Below, piece after piece: positions 34,384 to 45,545 of a DNA stretch of 64,000 nucleotides (position 1 is its first letter; each line of letters begins with the position of its first letter). The DNA comes from Bathynomus jamesi (Eukaryota > Arthropoda > Malacostraca > Isopoda > Cirolanidae). Made by a program: the position numbers and the translations under genes. The notes beneath the pieces are model-generated. The model ran no database searches and was not told the origin of the DNA. It saw only the letters and a list, made by a program, of their open reading frames with translations. The stretch lies in contig JAJOZX010005521.1 in assembly GCA_023014485.1 (NCBI GenBank), positions 277,095-341,094 of the forward strand, read 5' to 3'.

Positions 34384-35090
34384 GGGCCCTACGGGCCCAT
34401 TTAGCTAGACCTCTGGTGCTGAGGCCTTCGGCTTCAGTAATTGGGGGGTCTGTGGCCTCTAGGGTTGACAGGTCTCCAGTTTTGGGTCGGAGTCTCCGGA
34501 AATTGAGCTTTGTAAAAATGTCATTAAAAGTAGAATTTGCCTCTTTTCTTACAGATTTTTGGCAAGATAATTATTATTCTAAAAAAATGAGGAAGTTTAT
34601 ATATCGGTTTAACTACATAAATAAATAATGATGAGCTTCGTAGGTAAAATCTCCGGATTTGGAAACCATCTGATCTAGCAACCCTAGACTGGCCCCACCA
34701 ATTATTGGGGAGTCAATAGTTTTCGGTCAAAAGAACGCAGCCATGAAAATCTTAAACTTTACAAATCTTGGGTTCGAATGTGAAGCTTAAGATTTTCAGT
34801 GCTGCGTTCTTTTCTATAGTTTTATTGACCAAATAATTGAAAAGAACGCAGCAATGAAAATCTTAACGCGCGAGAGTAAATGATTGAAATAAAGCAAAGC
34901 GCATTTATTTCTATATTCAGAATCGCTTAATAGTAAATACAGGGTGTCAACGGACGGACAGGACTGTCTTTTTATAGTATAAATTTACAAAACTTTTTCA
35001 AAGAGTTACAAACAGAGCCTTCGGCTCCCTGCCCTACGGGCGGGGCTTGTGCTTCGCAAACTCGCCTATGGCGAGGGCACGTTAGGGAGG
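34384..35090. repeat. Cluster of short GC-rich hairpins with three-base loops
   Basis: In otherwise AT-rich DNA, several perfect stems share a pyrimidine-rich three-base loop: GGGCCC-TAC-GGGCCC at 34384-34398, GAGCC-TTC-GGCTC near 35014-35026, GCCC-TAC-GGGC near 35031-35041 and CTCGCC-TAT-GGCGAG near 35061-35075. An imperfect CTGAGGCC-TTCG-GCTTCAG occurs near 34418. Between the two groups lies the separate AAGAACGCAGC repeat. No gene is seen. Confidence 0.7.
34729..34867. repeat. Three copies of a 29-bp unit, one inverted
   Basis: AAAAGAACGCAGCCATGAAA followed by ATCTTAA at 34729-34757 is repeated inverted at 34787-34815 and again direct at 34838-34867. The first two form a stem with a loop of about 30 bases. 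Confidence 0.8.
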
Positions 35091-35483
35091 AGGTCATTCC
35101 CCCTCTCCCCCAAAACCCACCTCACCCCCCTTTATGCAACTTGGGGGCTAACCCCCACCCCCCTTGTTGCATACCCCTTCCCCTTTGTTTTGTTGGTTGA
35201 AACATTGTGGGTCATTTTTTTTTATTTAAACAGGAAATGGAAGGAATTGTAGGTTTTTTTTTAGTAGTTTAAGGAAATGCACGATGCGAATTCAAGAATT
35301 TCTTTGTTCCAAAAGCAAAAACAAGCGTTTCTGACGCCACAAGCGCACTTATAACCTAACCAAGGTATACATACCTATGCTTTCGCGCTCTGAATTGGTG
35401 ACAGTTAACATCCATATCCCCTAAGGAAGTGAAAGGTATGGGTCCGAGCTTGGGCTACCTTAGCCCGGGTCAATGAAAGTGGG

Positions 35484-35637
35484 GTAGCAGCCAGCCGTAT
35501 AGTCGTGACGAAAGACACAGAAAATACAAACGCCCAGCTCAAGGCAGTACTGGGGTTAGAACCCACGACTCAGCGGAATCTCAGCACTGGCGGGCGGCAC
35601 CCTAACCAATCGAACGAGCCACGAGACATTCTGCGCT
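35484..35637 (-). repeat. tRNA-like SINE head
   Basis: On the minus strand from about 35632: GTGGCTCGTTCGATTGGTTA with GGGTG (A-box like), then GCTGAGTCGTGGGTTCTAAC with CCC (B-box like, 35552-35564), spaced as in a type 2 polymerase III promoter. The tRNA acceptor stem is not preserved, so this is not a tRNA gene. A body of unknown origin continues to about 35400. Confidence 0.65.
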
Positions 35638-36395
35638 ATAAATAGAAAGGGTTCCAAGACATTTAACTAAGAAATAAGGGGCTTGTTTCGAGAAAAGTTA
35701 TAATTTTTTACAAACTAGGCTGTTTTTTTTCATGTTTTGAATGTTTCTGAATTATACGAATGCGTATACTATTGTCTAAAATAATAAACAATTATAAATG
35801 TTATGTATTTATGTACTGAATAATCTCAAAGTATCTAAATTATTATCAGATTATGATCAAAATGGGGTTTCTCACTAACCAAATTTTGGCATATTAAGTA
35901 AACAATGATTATATATATATATATATATAAGAAGGGAGATGAAAGTAATGATTTTCTTGCTGAAAACACTAATCATATGAAAACTCGAATACTGCTCAAT
36001 CTCGACGTTCCCACATAAAGAAAAGAAATCGATAAATTAGAAAAAGGTAAAACTTTATAAGACACCCGCATTGCCATGAAACATGCTACAGTAACGAAAC
36101 ATATATCAATCGATAGAGCAGAAAAAATGGTGCAAGCAGCTATGTATCATTTTGAAAATATTAGAAAATAACAAAGTTATGACACTATGATCATACCTAA
36201 TGGAGTTATGATCTGACCTAATGGAGTAATTGAACGGTGTGGCAACTAAAGCGGCCCACACACGTTCAATAATATTGACTCAATATATTGACAGCAATAT
36301 TTCGCCAAAATCCGCCGACCACAGATGACTCAATAATATTGTGCAATGTTCAGTTGTGCTCTTGTCGTCAGCCCGAGAAGGTTGGTTCACTGACC

Positions 36396-37817
36396 ATGGA
36401 TATTGACAGTGACGCCTGCGTAGCTCTTGCTCTGGCAATTTCTCTGGGCAAGAGAAAGAAAACAAGGCGCAAAAGGAAATGCTGGATGAAGAACTGGCTG
36501 AAGAAGCGACATCACTACACACATGAGAATCTCCTGTCGGAATTGCGCTTAACTGAGCCAGACGATTACAAGAATTTTCTGAGAATGGATGGAGAATGTT
36601 TCGACGACTTACTGAAGATGGTTACCCCACTCATTGAGAAAAGAAGTACTGTGATGCGAGAAGCTGTTTCAGCACGTCAGCGGCTATCAATTACATTACG
36701 ATACTTGGCCACAGGGAACACATATGAGGACCTGAAGTTCATCACTGCTATATCGCCTCAACTGATAGGCCAAATCGTAATAGAAACCTGTGAAGCTATA
36801 ATAAAGTGCCTAAGCAATTATATAAGGGGAAGGATAAAAACTTTGCTTGAAACAAATCTTCTGTTTCTGAGTTTGCATACAATATAAAAATTCAATAGTA
36901 TTGCAAACATTATCCCATTAACTATTTAATTAAGATCGTTGATCCTGAATATTAGTAAAATAATGGGCAATATGATTTGTTGTGGTGTCATTTTTTAATC
37001 TTAATAACATGAGTACTGGAAACAGTCACATAAACTATTTGGTAACATTATATATCCTGGAAATTGGCAAAACAATGGGCAATATTAGTTCTTGTAATAT
37101 CATGTTTTACAACTAATGCCATATGCATCGAAAACATAATCATATAAAATATTTGATAAGAATATTAATCCTGAATATTAGTAAACCAATGGACAATAAT
37201 GTGTTTTGAGGTCTCATTTGTGAATCAGACATAAACTTTGCAAACATAATAACATCAACTACTTGATAAGCTTACATATCCTGAAAAGTACTAAAATACT
37301 GGGCCATACGATTTTCTGTGGTGTCATGTTGACTGGAAGTCGTTTGTACCTGAAAATTATGATCAGCACTAACATTTGACATCTCCAAATAGTCAGGAGA
37401 TGGATTTCCTGTGTAACTATATGGTGTGCTTGTTCTGCTTACTGGAGCATTTATTTGAATCAAATGGCGATTCAGTGTCCCCATTTGACCTTCAAATAAG
37501 ATGTCATTAATACCCTTCTTTGCAAAAACTTGTTGTGCCTTATCCATTTTTGACAACTCAGTCGCCCATGCTTTTGCCAATTGAAGGGATTCAGTCTCGG
37601 GTTGGCACAGCCGTTTGCAAGCCAAAGATATGAGCTCATCACGTTGATCATGGTCATCTCCATTTCTTTTCTTTCGCAATCGCTGCACTGGTTGTTGTAG
37701 ACTGGTAGATGAATTAGTAGCCTCCTGCACGTTTGTCTGAAAGAAAAAAGTAGAAAAAACTCACACAGATACGTATGCATATACAGTAGTTGTAGACAGG
37801 AAATTAAATGTGTACCG

Positions 37818-37848
<31 letters not shown>

Positions 37849-39019
37849 CAGTATAAGAAAATAAATAGCTATCACGGGGCTGTCGTATTTAATAGCTGTT
37901 GCATATATATATATATATATATATATATAAGAAAATAAATAGCTATCACGGGGCTGTCGTATTTAATAGCTGTTGCATATATATATATATATATATATAT
38001 ACACTGTTTATGCGTTCCTGTATAATATTCAGGATACTGAACTCTCATTAATAACGAGGATATTATCATAATTACTTGTACGATTCTCATTATAATCATT
38101 ACCTTTTTCATTATCAATATTATCGTTATTATCATTGTCATTATCATCATGAATATTATGAGTATTCCGGCCTTGTGTTCGTTTCAGCTACCGAGAACAG
38201 CAGCAGAATGGAATAAGGTGGCCCAGGGATTCGAAGAACAATGGAATTTCCCTCAATGCATAGGAGCTATCGACGGTAAACATGTCAACATTAGAAAACC
38301 ACCAGGCTCAGGATCACTTTACTACAATTATAAAAAAACTTTCAGTATTGTATTGATGGCTCTAGTGAATGCTAATTATGAGTTTTTAATGGTAGATGTT
38401 GGAATTAATGGTCGCGTGTCAGACGGGGGAGTGATCAGGCACACAAAGTTTGGGGAAATGCTGGAGAATAAATCTCTCGGAATTCCTGTACCTAGGAAAC
38501 CAAAAGGCAGTGAAAGAAACCTTCCCTTTGTATTCGTAGGAGACGATGCTTTTGCAATGAATGAAAACTTTTTGAAAACATACAGCCAAACAGTAAGCAG
38601 TTTAGATATGCAGGACCGAATTTTCAATTACAGATTAAGTCGTGCACGCCGTGTTGTTTGAAAATGTATTCGGCATTGTTACAGCTCGATTTGGTGTGTT
38701 TCAAAGGCAAATATTGTTGTCTCCAGAAAAGGTTCAGATTGTTGTGTTAGCTTGTTGCTATTTGCACAACTTTTTAAGAGTAACTAAGTCAGGTTTCTAT
38801 ATCACTCACGGAACTGCAGACTGGGAAAATCATGAGACAGGTGAAATTAACGAAGGGTCATGGCGAACATCACAGGTGAGATTGCTAAATTTGCAAACAT
38901 CTTGCAACAGAAACTCAACGAATAGAGCTAAAGCAATCAGAGACAACTATCGTGATTATTTTTGCAACGAGGGAGCAATTCCGTGGCAACGTGAAAAAGT
39001 GTTAAATATAGAAATGTAA
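36396..39019 (+). CDS. Harbinger transposase (HARBI1-like, DDE_Tnp_4)
   Basis: Exon 1 starts at the ATG at 36396 ([20 protein letters not shown]...), with a basic patch and the helix-turn-helix-like region '[20 protein letters not shown]' to '[13 protein letters not shown]'. Exon 2 begins after the AG at 38187 with '[16 protein letters not shown]'. The catalytic core shows '[14 protein letters not shown]' (first D), '[13 protein letters not shown]' (second D) and 'RVVENVFGIV' (E). Near 38659 one extra T moves the frame between RVV and ENVFG. The exon 1 donor is not clear: the frame runs to a stop at 36887 and no good GT fits the expected break after 'CLSNYI'. It cuts and moves the element together with the MADF protein. 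Confidence 0.9.
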
Positions 39020-39614
39020 TGCTACACAAGCCTGTAAGGGTGTCATAGGCTAGCACGGGTATTTTTGGAGTACACACAGTCATCAATATACACTTACTAG
39101 CCTATTATATCCTTTCTATAGCCTACAGAACAGCTGTTGTAATAATGTATATAAAACATATAATGTCTGTGTATGAAATAAGCAGCAAATAAAGTATAAT
39201 ACTCACAGATGGTGAACTGTTATCACTTCCTTCGTCTACGAAGCTGTCTATGGTATTCTTAGAAGTTGCAGGTGTTTCTTGATCTTGGAGGAAGAACATT
39301 TCATCAAAATACCAAAGGTTAGGCTCATAAATTTCTTCTAAACCAGAGCCAGATTTCTTGGAATCAGACACTTTCTTCAGCTCTTTCCTGAAGTATGTAC
39401 GCAATGAATTAAATTTCTTCTTCACATCATCTTTGGTGGCTTCAGGGTATTTCTCTTGATATTTATGAAGTAGTATGTCATAAGAACCATTCTTCTTATT
39501 TCTGTCACTGTAATCATCACTTTTTAGTTGCCACAGTGCTGGAAGTTCACGATATAGATGTATACATTCCAAGATGAACCTCCTGTCCTCCTCCTTTTTT
39601 GTGGACGCCGACAT
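37272..39614 (-). CDS. Harbinger accessory protein with MADF domain
   Basis: Exon 1 is 39207-39614 and exon 2 is 37272-37736. The GTGAGT donor and the CAG acceptor join in phase 0 to give about 290 residues. Residues about 10-100 are a MADF domain: '[18 protein letters not shown]', '[15 protein letters not shown]', '[19 protein letters not shown]' and '[12 protein letters not shown]'. The C-terminal half contains a basic 'QRLRKKR' and a '[13 protein letters not shown]' helix, then a low-complexity tail. In Harbinger systems the Myb-like partner carries DNA-binding and nuclear import functions for the transposase; that role is inferred here from context. Confidence 0.88.
37855..37978. repeat. 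Duplicated 50-bp unit between TA microsatellites
   Basis: GTATAAGAAAATAAATAGCT to GCTGTTGCATAT occurs twice (37851-37904 and 37929-37978), each followed by a run of (TA)n, within the Harbinger transposase intron. It probably arose by slippage or unequal exchange at the TA tracts. Confidence 0.85.
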
Positions 39615-40420
39615 GTTTACAGGTTAACCTCCCGACAAACTGATGAAATATTGCGCAATATAATTGCGGCTGCCACAGACCATTCAATATTATTGAGAAC
39701 ATGTCAATAAAAATCAGACCAATTTTGATTTCTTCAATATATTGCGCAAACCTTCAATATCACCCATACGCGATCAATAATATTGTCAATATCATATAGA
39801 GTCAATAATATTGAACGTGTGGGGGCCGCTTAAGGGGTTGCCAGATGTCGCTAGATATACCAATAATTGCTAAAAATACTGGCAGATGTCGCTAGATATA
39901 TCTCAAACTGTCGCTAAAGTGTTGCTAAAAATGACATTGCTTCAAAGTATCATAACTTTGTTATTTTCTAATATTTTCAAAATGATACATAGCTGCTTGC
40001 ACCATTTTTTGTGCTCTATCGACTGATATATGTTTCGTTACTGTAGCATGTTTCATGGCAATGCGAGTGTCTTGTAAAGTTTTATCTAAAAAAAATTTCA
40101 CAGCCAAGATCAATGACTGCAAATTATAACTAGTCGAAATTTGTTACAAAGATCGTGATTACTCGAAACAGATCACGTGAGAAATAACTAACCCATCTAA
40201 AACGACCTCCGTGAACCTTATATATATATATATATATATATAGTTTACATTTAGTGGCGCCATTTGCGAGGGGTCAAGAGGGCAGTTGTCTTCCCCAAGA
40301 CTCTGCGGTAAAGTATTACATTCGCGGCTCCATCTGAAAAAGTAGCAGAAAAAAGTCAAGAATTATCACCAAATAATGCAGAAAAAAAAATAATTATCAC
40401 CAATTAAATAACTAAGGTTA

Positions 40421-40566
40421 ATTGAATGGCCCGGTTAGGTCAACTGTATGCCCTTGGTGATTGGTTAGATTTAATCGTGATATTTTCTTTAACTAACGAA
40501 AATATCACGACTTAACCTAACCAATCGTCGAGGGCGTACAGTTGCCCTAACCGGCCACTCAATTGA
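40421..40566. repeat. Palindromic repeat family, compact hairpin (copy C)
   Basis: Left arm ATTGAATGGCCCGGTTAGGT then CAACTGTATGCCC; right arm GAGGGCGTACAGTTGCCC then TAACCGGCCACTCAATT. The AACGAAAATATCACGACTTA core is central. Arms are about 65 bp. Confidence 0.85.
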
Positions 40567-40748
40567 CCAGGGGCAACTGACAAGTAGATAGATCACAGCA
40601 CTGCATTATTAAATGTTCACACTAGAATAATTACAGTATAAAAAATAACGCTGAACTTCGATCTAATTAAGATTGCAAGTTTCGCACACCATGTTGGAAT
40701 CTGGACTGTGAAATTGTGCGGAAGAATAACTAACCTAACAATCTTAAT

Positions 40749-40946
40749 TTAACTTTCTGTTCTACATACCTTAATTATATCCTGGGTTGTACAATTTAAA
40801 TACAATTTAAAGTTGCACTTTTTACCGTTTGACTGACGCTTTTGGCAGCGAAAGAACTGGGGATTTTTATCAAAGGAACACACTTTCTCACACTTAGAGC
40901 ACTTTTTCATAAACAGCAGCAGTTTGTGACTGGCTAAATTTAACAC
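40749..40946 (-). pseudogene. Zinc-ribbon fragment, possibly from a Merlin/ISXO2-like element
   Basis: The minus-strand frame has 'CSKCEKVCSFDKNPQFFRC' and 'KKCNFKLYLNC', a Cys-rich ribbon like the N terminus of IS1016/Merlin transposases. No catalytic domain follows. It could also come from an unrelated zinc-ribbon protein. Confidence 0.35.
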
Positions 40947-41035
40947 AATCTTCTGTAACTAGTTTAAGCTCACTGACGGAATATCCAGTGCACACATCCA
41001 TCATCAACAACGTTATACTCCAAACTGACGTATTT

Positions 41036-42998
41036 CCACTTTAATAGATATATCGAGCTTAGACGTCAGGTTAAAAGATCAGTTAGGAATGCCAAGCGTA
41101 ATTTAGAGATAGTTATAGCTGCGGATAGTAAACATAATCCAAAAAAGTTTTTTGAATACGTAAATAATCGTAAGCCGGTAAAGGATAACATAGGCCCTCT
41201 ATTGGATGTAAATGGCGCTTTGGCTTCTGACGCTCAGGCGATGGCGGGTATTTTCAATAACTTTTTTGCGACAGTTTTTACCGTAGAGGACGTAAATAAT
41301 GTCCCCGACGTTGACGATATCGTTCCATTTAGTAGCGAGACTATTTTAGATGAAATAACTGTTTACGAGGCTGAGATTGCGCATTATATCGATAGGCTAA
41401 AAGTTAGCAAGGCTCCAGGCCCTGACGCTTTTTATCCTAGACATTTGAAAGATTTGAAAGACGTTATCGTAGGCCCCTTAGCGAAGATTTTTAATCAGTC
41501 ACTCGAAACGGGGATTATTCCTGAAGACTTCAAATTAGCTAACGTCACGCCTATTTTTAAAAAAGGCGACCGCGCGGTAGCTAGCAATTATAGGCCCATT
41601 AGCTTAACGTCAATTGTCGGTAAACTTTTGGAATCCGTAGTTAGGGATCGTATTATCGATCACTTAGAAAGTAGGGGTTTGATTAATAGTAGTCAGCACG
41701 GGTTTCGACGCCATAGGTCTTGTTTAACAAATTTGTTAGAATTTTATAACGAAATAGTGCGCGAATACGATAGGCATAGGGCAGCTGACGTTATTTATTT
41801 AGATTTTAAAAAGGCGTTCGATACAGTTCCGCATAGGAGACTAATTGCGAAGGTTAAAGCGCACGGTATCCGCGGTCAGGTAGCTAACTGGTTAGAAGAA
41901 TGGCTTCGTGCTAGGAGGCAGAGGGTCGTAGTTAATGGTAGTGAATCGGGGTGGTTAGAGGTAGGTAGTGGTGTCCCACAGGGTTCAGTGTTAGGCCCAT
42001 TGTTATTCGTAATTTACATTAACGACATAGATGTAGGATTGATTAGTAACGTGTCAAAATTCGCGGACGATACTAAAATAGGCGGTAAGGTTGTTAACGA
42101 GGACGATAGAAATAGGATCCAAGACGATGTAGATAGGATTATGGAGTGGACGGATAAGTGGCAGATGCAATTTAACGTAGATAAATGTAAAGTTTTGCAT
42201 ATAGGTTCTCGCAACAATAATTACGTGTACACGATGGATGATAGGGATTTAGCGAGCGTTGACGAGGAAGTAGATTTAGGCGTACGCGTAACTAAAGATT
42301 TAAAGGTTAGGAACCAGTGCCTGGAGTCTTGCGCAAAAGCTAATAGGATGTTAGGCTTCATAGCGCGTAATTTCGAATTTAAATCGAAGGATATTATATT
42401 GCCCCTTTACAAGTCCCTAGTCAGGCCTCATTTGGAATATGCCGTTCAGTTTTGGTGCCCGTACTTGCGTGAGGATATTGATAGGTTAGAAAGGGTTCAG
42501 CGTCGTGCCACGAAACTTATTCCGGCATTGCGCAATAAGCCTTATGAAGATAGGATTAAAGTGTTAGACTTGTATTCACTCGAAACTAGGAGATTAAGGG
42601 GGGAGCTTATTGAAGTTTTCAAAATCGTTAATAACATCGATAACGTAAATTTTGACAAATTGTTCACTTTCGATAATAGTAATACTCGCAATAACGGATT
42701 CAAGTTGCGTGGCAGACGTTTCATTACTAATATCGCTAAAAACTTCTTTACGTTTAAAGTAATTGATAAATGGAATAATCTTCCCGCGTCAGTCGTTCAT
42801 TCTACCAGCGTTAATGTGTTTAAGAACCGTCTTGACAGACATTTTAAAAATATTAACGTTGTTTAAAATTAAAAAAGAAAGTTAACAACAGGAGCTCTGG
42901 TGGTGGTGCTCGAGGATGAGTCTGTTGACGATGAATGCCAGCTTGTGACATGCCAGCGTGATGCCAGCAATAAAAAAAAAAAAAAAAAAAAAAAAATA
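41036..42998 (+). mobile_element. 5'-truncated CR1/jockey-type LINE with poly(A)
   Basis: The open region begins abruptly at about 41043, in mid-protein ('LRRQVKRSVRNAKRNLE'), runs to a stop at 42866, and is followed by about 100 bp of 3' UTR and a poly(A) run ending at 42997. This is the standard form of a target-primed insertion that stopped early. The complete frame over more than 1.8 kb indicates a young copy. I found no clear target duplication. Confidence 0.9.
41043..42866 (+). CDS. Non-LTR reverse transcriptase, N-terminally truncated
   Basis: About 607 codons remain, with an internal ATG at 41202. RT motifs in order: 'KAPGPDAFYPRHLK', 'ANVTPIFKKGDR' with 'NYRPISLTS' (motifs 1-2), 'QHGFRRHRSCLTNLL' , 'VIYLDFKKAFDTVPHRRL' (motif A), 'GVPQGSVLGPLLFVIYIND' (motif B), 'VSKFADDTKIG' (motif C, catalytic FADD), 'NVDKCKVLHIG' and 'DLGVRVTKDLK' (motifs D-E). 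The C-terminal region 'FWCPYLREDIDRLERVQRR' is typical of CR1/jockey elements. The endonuclease and ORF1 are missing. Confidence 0.93.
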   Translation, partial: NRYIELRRQVKRSVRNAKRNLEIVIAADSKHNPKKFFEYVNNRKPVKDNIGPLLDVNGALASDAQAMAGIFNNFFATVFTVEDVNNVPDVDDIVPFSSETILDEITVYEAEIAHYIDRLKVSKAPGPDAFYPRHLKDLKDVIVGPLAKIFNQSLETGIIPEDFKLANVTPIFKKGDRAVASNYRPISLTSIVGKLLESVVRDRIIDHLESRGLINSSQHGFRRHRSCLTNLLEFYNEIVREYDRHRAADVIYLDFKKAFDTVPHRRLIAKVKAHGIRGQVANWLEEWLRARRQRVVVNGSESGWLEVGSGVPQGSVLGPLLFVIYINDIDVGLISNVSKFADDTKIGGKVVNEDDRNRIQDDVDRIMEWTDKWQMQFNVDKCKVLHIGSRNNNYVYTMDDRDLASVDEEVDLGVRVTKDLKVRNQCLESCAKANRMLGFIARNFEFKSKDIILPLYKSLVRPHLEYAVQFWCPYLREDIDRLERVQRRATKLIPALRNKPYEDRIKVLDLYSLETRRLRGELIEVFKIVNNIDNVNFDKLFTFDNSNTRNNGFKLRGRRFITNIAKNFFTFKVIDKWNNLPASVVHSTSVNVFKNRLDRHFKNINVV

Positions 42999-42999
42999 G

Positions 43000-44225
43000 A
43001 CTAACACGAATGTAGATGTAGCTCATAGCGTAAACTAACCCACTTTTTGTTTAACTTTACCTACTTTTTTTTTTTTCTTATCCTCCTTACTTTGCATGTC
43101 TCTAACTCTTTTCTTGCATGTTTGTAGTTTGCATGGTATGACAGTGAGTTAAGACTGTGTTTGCATGGTTTGTAAGCGTTCTTATTTTACTTCTTTTCAT
43201 CTTTCACCCCTCTCCTATATTCTCCGACTATTTTTCTGACTTGTCGGCAGTGGCCGGCGGATGATGATGGTGAGACTTTTCCCTCTTTTTCTGAATGAAT
43301 GTTAACCCACGAATGATAGGTGTTGCTCCTTACTTAACCCCTTATTCTCCTCTCTTCTCTTAACCCCCTACTCTCTCCTTTCTCTCGGGCTAGCCTTAGA
43401 GTGGATCTTAGGGTCTTTGTTAGCCTTAGCTTCTGTAGATCTGTAGATTGCCACATTTTATAGGCAATCATGCGGCGGAATGGTACAAAGTAGTTCTTAT
43501 TAAAAATATTAATTGCAAATTTTTTGGGAAATTTAAAAAAAAATTAGAGATAGCAGGGTTTTTACTTATTCTATATCTGTATAAATACATGATTTTTATA
43601 ACTAAAACGTTGATTTTCGTGGAGCCGTGAAAGTAGTACTTAACCATGTTTGCCACCCATTCCAAGAAATCTCTTGGTGATGCATTTCAATTCACATTTG
43701 GATTTTATCACCTACGTAGCCATTTGCGCTTATTTTTTTATTCCTATAGGTTGTACAGAGTTTTGGGGCTAAAAATGATTCTATACAAGTCACTGTTCAT
43801 TGTTTTTCGCCCAAATCTTGCTTGCTGTTTTTGTCAGATTACATATTTTCTGCAATAACTTCAGTATAGGATGGTTCTTTTAAATTTTATTGTAGGTATG
43901 TATAAGTTATAAACCCTGATATTTGAGACTGCGAAAAGTCTTTCTTACTTCTCTGTCTAAAAATTTAATACATTTTTTACCTAAATTTACTTTTAATGCC
44001 CCCTCCCCCCCAGAAAATATTGAAATGGCACCCCTGTTTACAATAGGCCTTTATATTATAAATTTTTTTATTTACTAAAATTACTATGCATATAGGCAGA
44101 ACCAAAGATAACCCATACCATGGGCCGAAATGACTTTGTTTTTCAAATGTAACGTAATGTAACTATAGTTAAACTTTGGAAAGAACTAAGAGTGTACAAT
44201 TACCGTATGCGATCAATTAGCAACT
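43000..44225. other. Gene-free stretch
   Basis: AT-rich with T-runs and a pyrimidine-rich patch at 43190-43400. No exon, RNA or repeat end recognised. Confidence 0.45.
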
Positions 44226-44229
44226 TAGG

Positions 44230-45545
44230 AACTATTTTTGTGAAAGATAACATTAAAAAAACGAGCGAAGAATCAAAACAATGGAACAACTATTATAGAA
44301 ATAAACAAAACAGAAATTCAGCTACAGAAATATGAGAATGGAGTATACAGAATGATACTATCAGCAGGAAGAAGTGCGGCTGTGAGTGGTTTGAGGGGAG
44401 AAATAGGGGCATCAATGATGAGAACAAGAATAATGAATGGAAAGCTCAACTATGTAAAAAGTATCTTAAAAAATGGCACAGGCAGGTTGGTAGGTGAAAT
44501 ATTTAGAAAAGTAAACGAAGAAACAAGGGGTAAGTGGATGAAGGAGGTTGGGGGATATATGATTGACTTAAAAATAAATATAAAATACCTAAAAGATTGC
44601 AAAAAACAGGAACTGGCAAACAAACTACGTACCTGGGATGAGGACCACTGGAGGAAAGATATGGATGGAAAGGAAAGTTTAAAAATATATAGGAAATGGA
44701 AAAGAAACAGTGGAGACACGGAGGATATATATGATAACACTCCAGCCTCAACCATATTGTACAGATGTAGAGCAAATAATTTAGAACTTAATGACAGAAA
44801 TAGATTTATAGGAGGGGACACCAAATGCCCTATGTGTGCATCAGGGGCGGATTAACATTTTCTGGGCCTTAGGCTTAGTATGTATGATCGGGCCCTTTTA
44901 TTCATATACTATAAAAATGTAATTTTCATTGAGGGAGTAATGCATAATAGCGCACAAAACAAGAACTACCTAAGGTCAACAATGAAAGACGAAAGGTTGA
45001 ACTACTTGTCATTGATGCACATCGAGTGGGAGCATTTGCATAAAATTGACTGTCAGGGTATTATTAATGAATTCGCAGGCAAAAAATGTCGCAAATTACA
45101 ATTTTAAATATTTCTATTATTATCTATGTATTTCAATTTTTATGTATCTCATTTTCCGAAATAAATACTTTTGTTTGATTGTTTTTTTTTACTTACACAT
45201 ATTTTTGGCGGGCCCCTAAGACATCTGGGCCTTAGGCTTCAGCCTGTGCAGCCTATAGGGCTATCCGCCACTGGTGTGCATACGAAAAAGAAGACCTGGA
45301 GCATTTTTTTGTTGGACTGTAGTGCCTACAGGGAGGAGAGAGTAAAAGCCATTGAATTACAACAGCCGTTCAAGGCAGACAAAGAGGAGATTATCGGGGG
45401 TTTTATCTTTAGGAAGGAAAATATAGACCACAAAAAACAGATAATATATAAATTCAGGAAAATATGATATCAAATGGTTAAAGCACAGCTGAAGACACCA
45501 GGAGGCGCCGTTGAAAAGGCTAGACCTCCGACATTTCATCATCAT
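44230..45545 (+). pseudogene. 3' part of a second LINE type, split by a hAT MITE
   Basis: The frame from about 44290 reads 'LQKYENGVYRMILSAGRSA' , 'ALRGEIGAS'-like text, 'KLRTWDEDHWRKDMDG' and ends '...GGDTKCPMC' at 44833. After the insertion the protein resumes with 'FLLDCSAYREERVKAI' and 'QQPFKADKEEIIGGFIF'. 'CPMC...FLLDC' is the zinc-knuckle-like C terminus of many non-LTR retrotransposons after the RT domain. The repetitive TCATCATCATCAATAAG near 45535 may be the element's 3' tail. Confidence 0.75.
44842..45273. mobile_element. hAT MITE, 8-bp target duplication
   Basis: Begins CAGGGGCGGATTAACATT and ends ATCCGCCACTG. GTGTGCAT flanks both sides (44834-44841, 45274-45281). Subterminal GGGCCTTAGGCTT occurs near each end. 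It lies inside the LINE remnant between 'CPMC' and 'FLLDC'. Confidence 0.93.

Larger units (their letters stand above)
36250..39830. mobile_element. PIF/Harbinger transposon, two genes, TAA target duplication
   Basis: Ends are AGCGGCCCACACACGTTCAA and, inverted, AGCGGCCCCCACACGTTCAA; the match continues as an AT-rich repeat of about 45 bp with CAATAATATTGAC motifs. TAA lies directly outside each end (36247-36249, 39831-39833), the usual 3-bp PIF/Harbinger duplication. At 3.58 kb it has both expected genes: a DDE transposase on the plus strand and a MADF/Myb-like protein on the minus strand, overlapping so that the minus gene's second exon lies in the plus gene's intron. Near-intact ends and frames suggest recent activity. 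Confidence 0.95.
36044..40087. repeat. Foldback repeat split by the Harbinger insertion
   Basis: The left arm 36044-36184 and right arm 39950-40087 are inverted copies of about 140 bp with few mismatches; both contain CTATGTATCATTTTGAAAAT or its inverse and a GTGTCTTGTAAAGTTTTA-type end. The original core, 36185-36249 plus 39834-39949, includes the twice-repeated CAGATGTCGCTAGATATA. No coding capacity of its own. Confidence 0.85.

Noticed and set aside
35550..35632. Functional tRNA gene
   Set aside because: A- and B-box-like blocks are present but no acceptor stem or anticodon arm closes; best read as a SINE head.
37872..38150. Open frame rich in Ile/Met/Tyr on the minus strand
   Set aside because: It is a translation of TA microsatellite and ATT-rich intron sequence.
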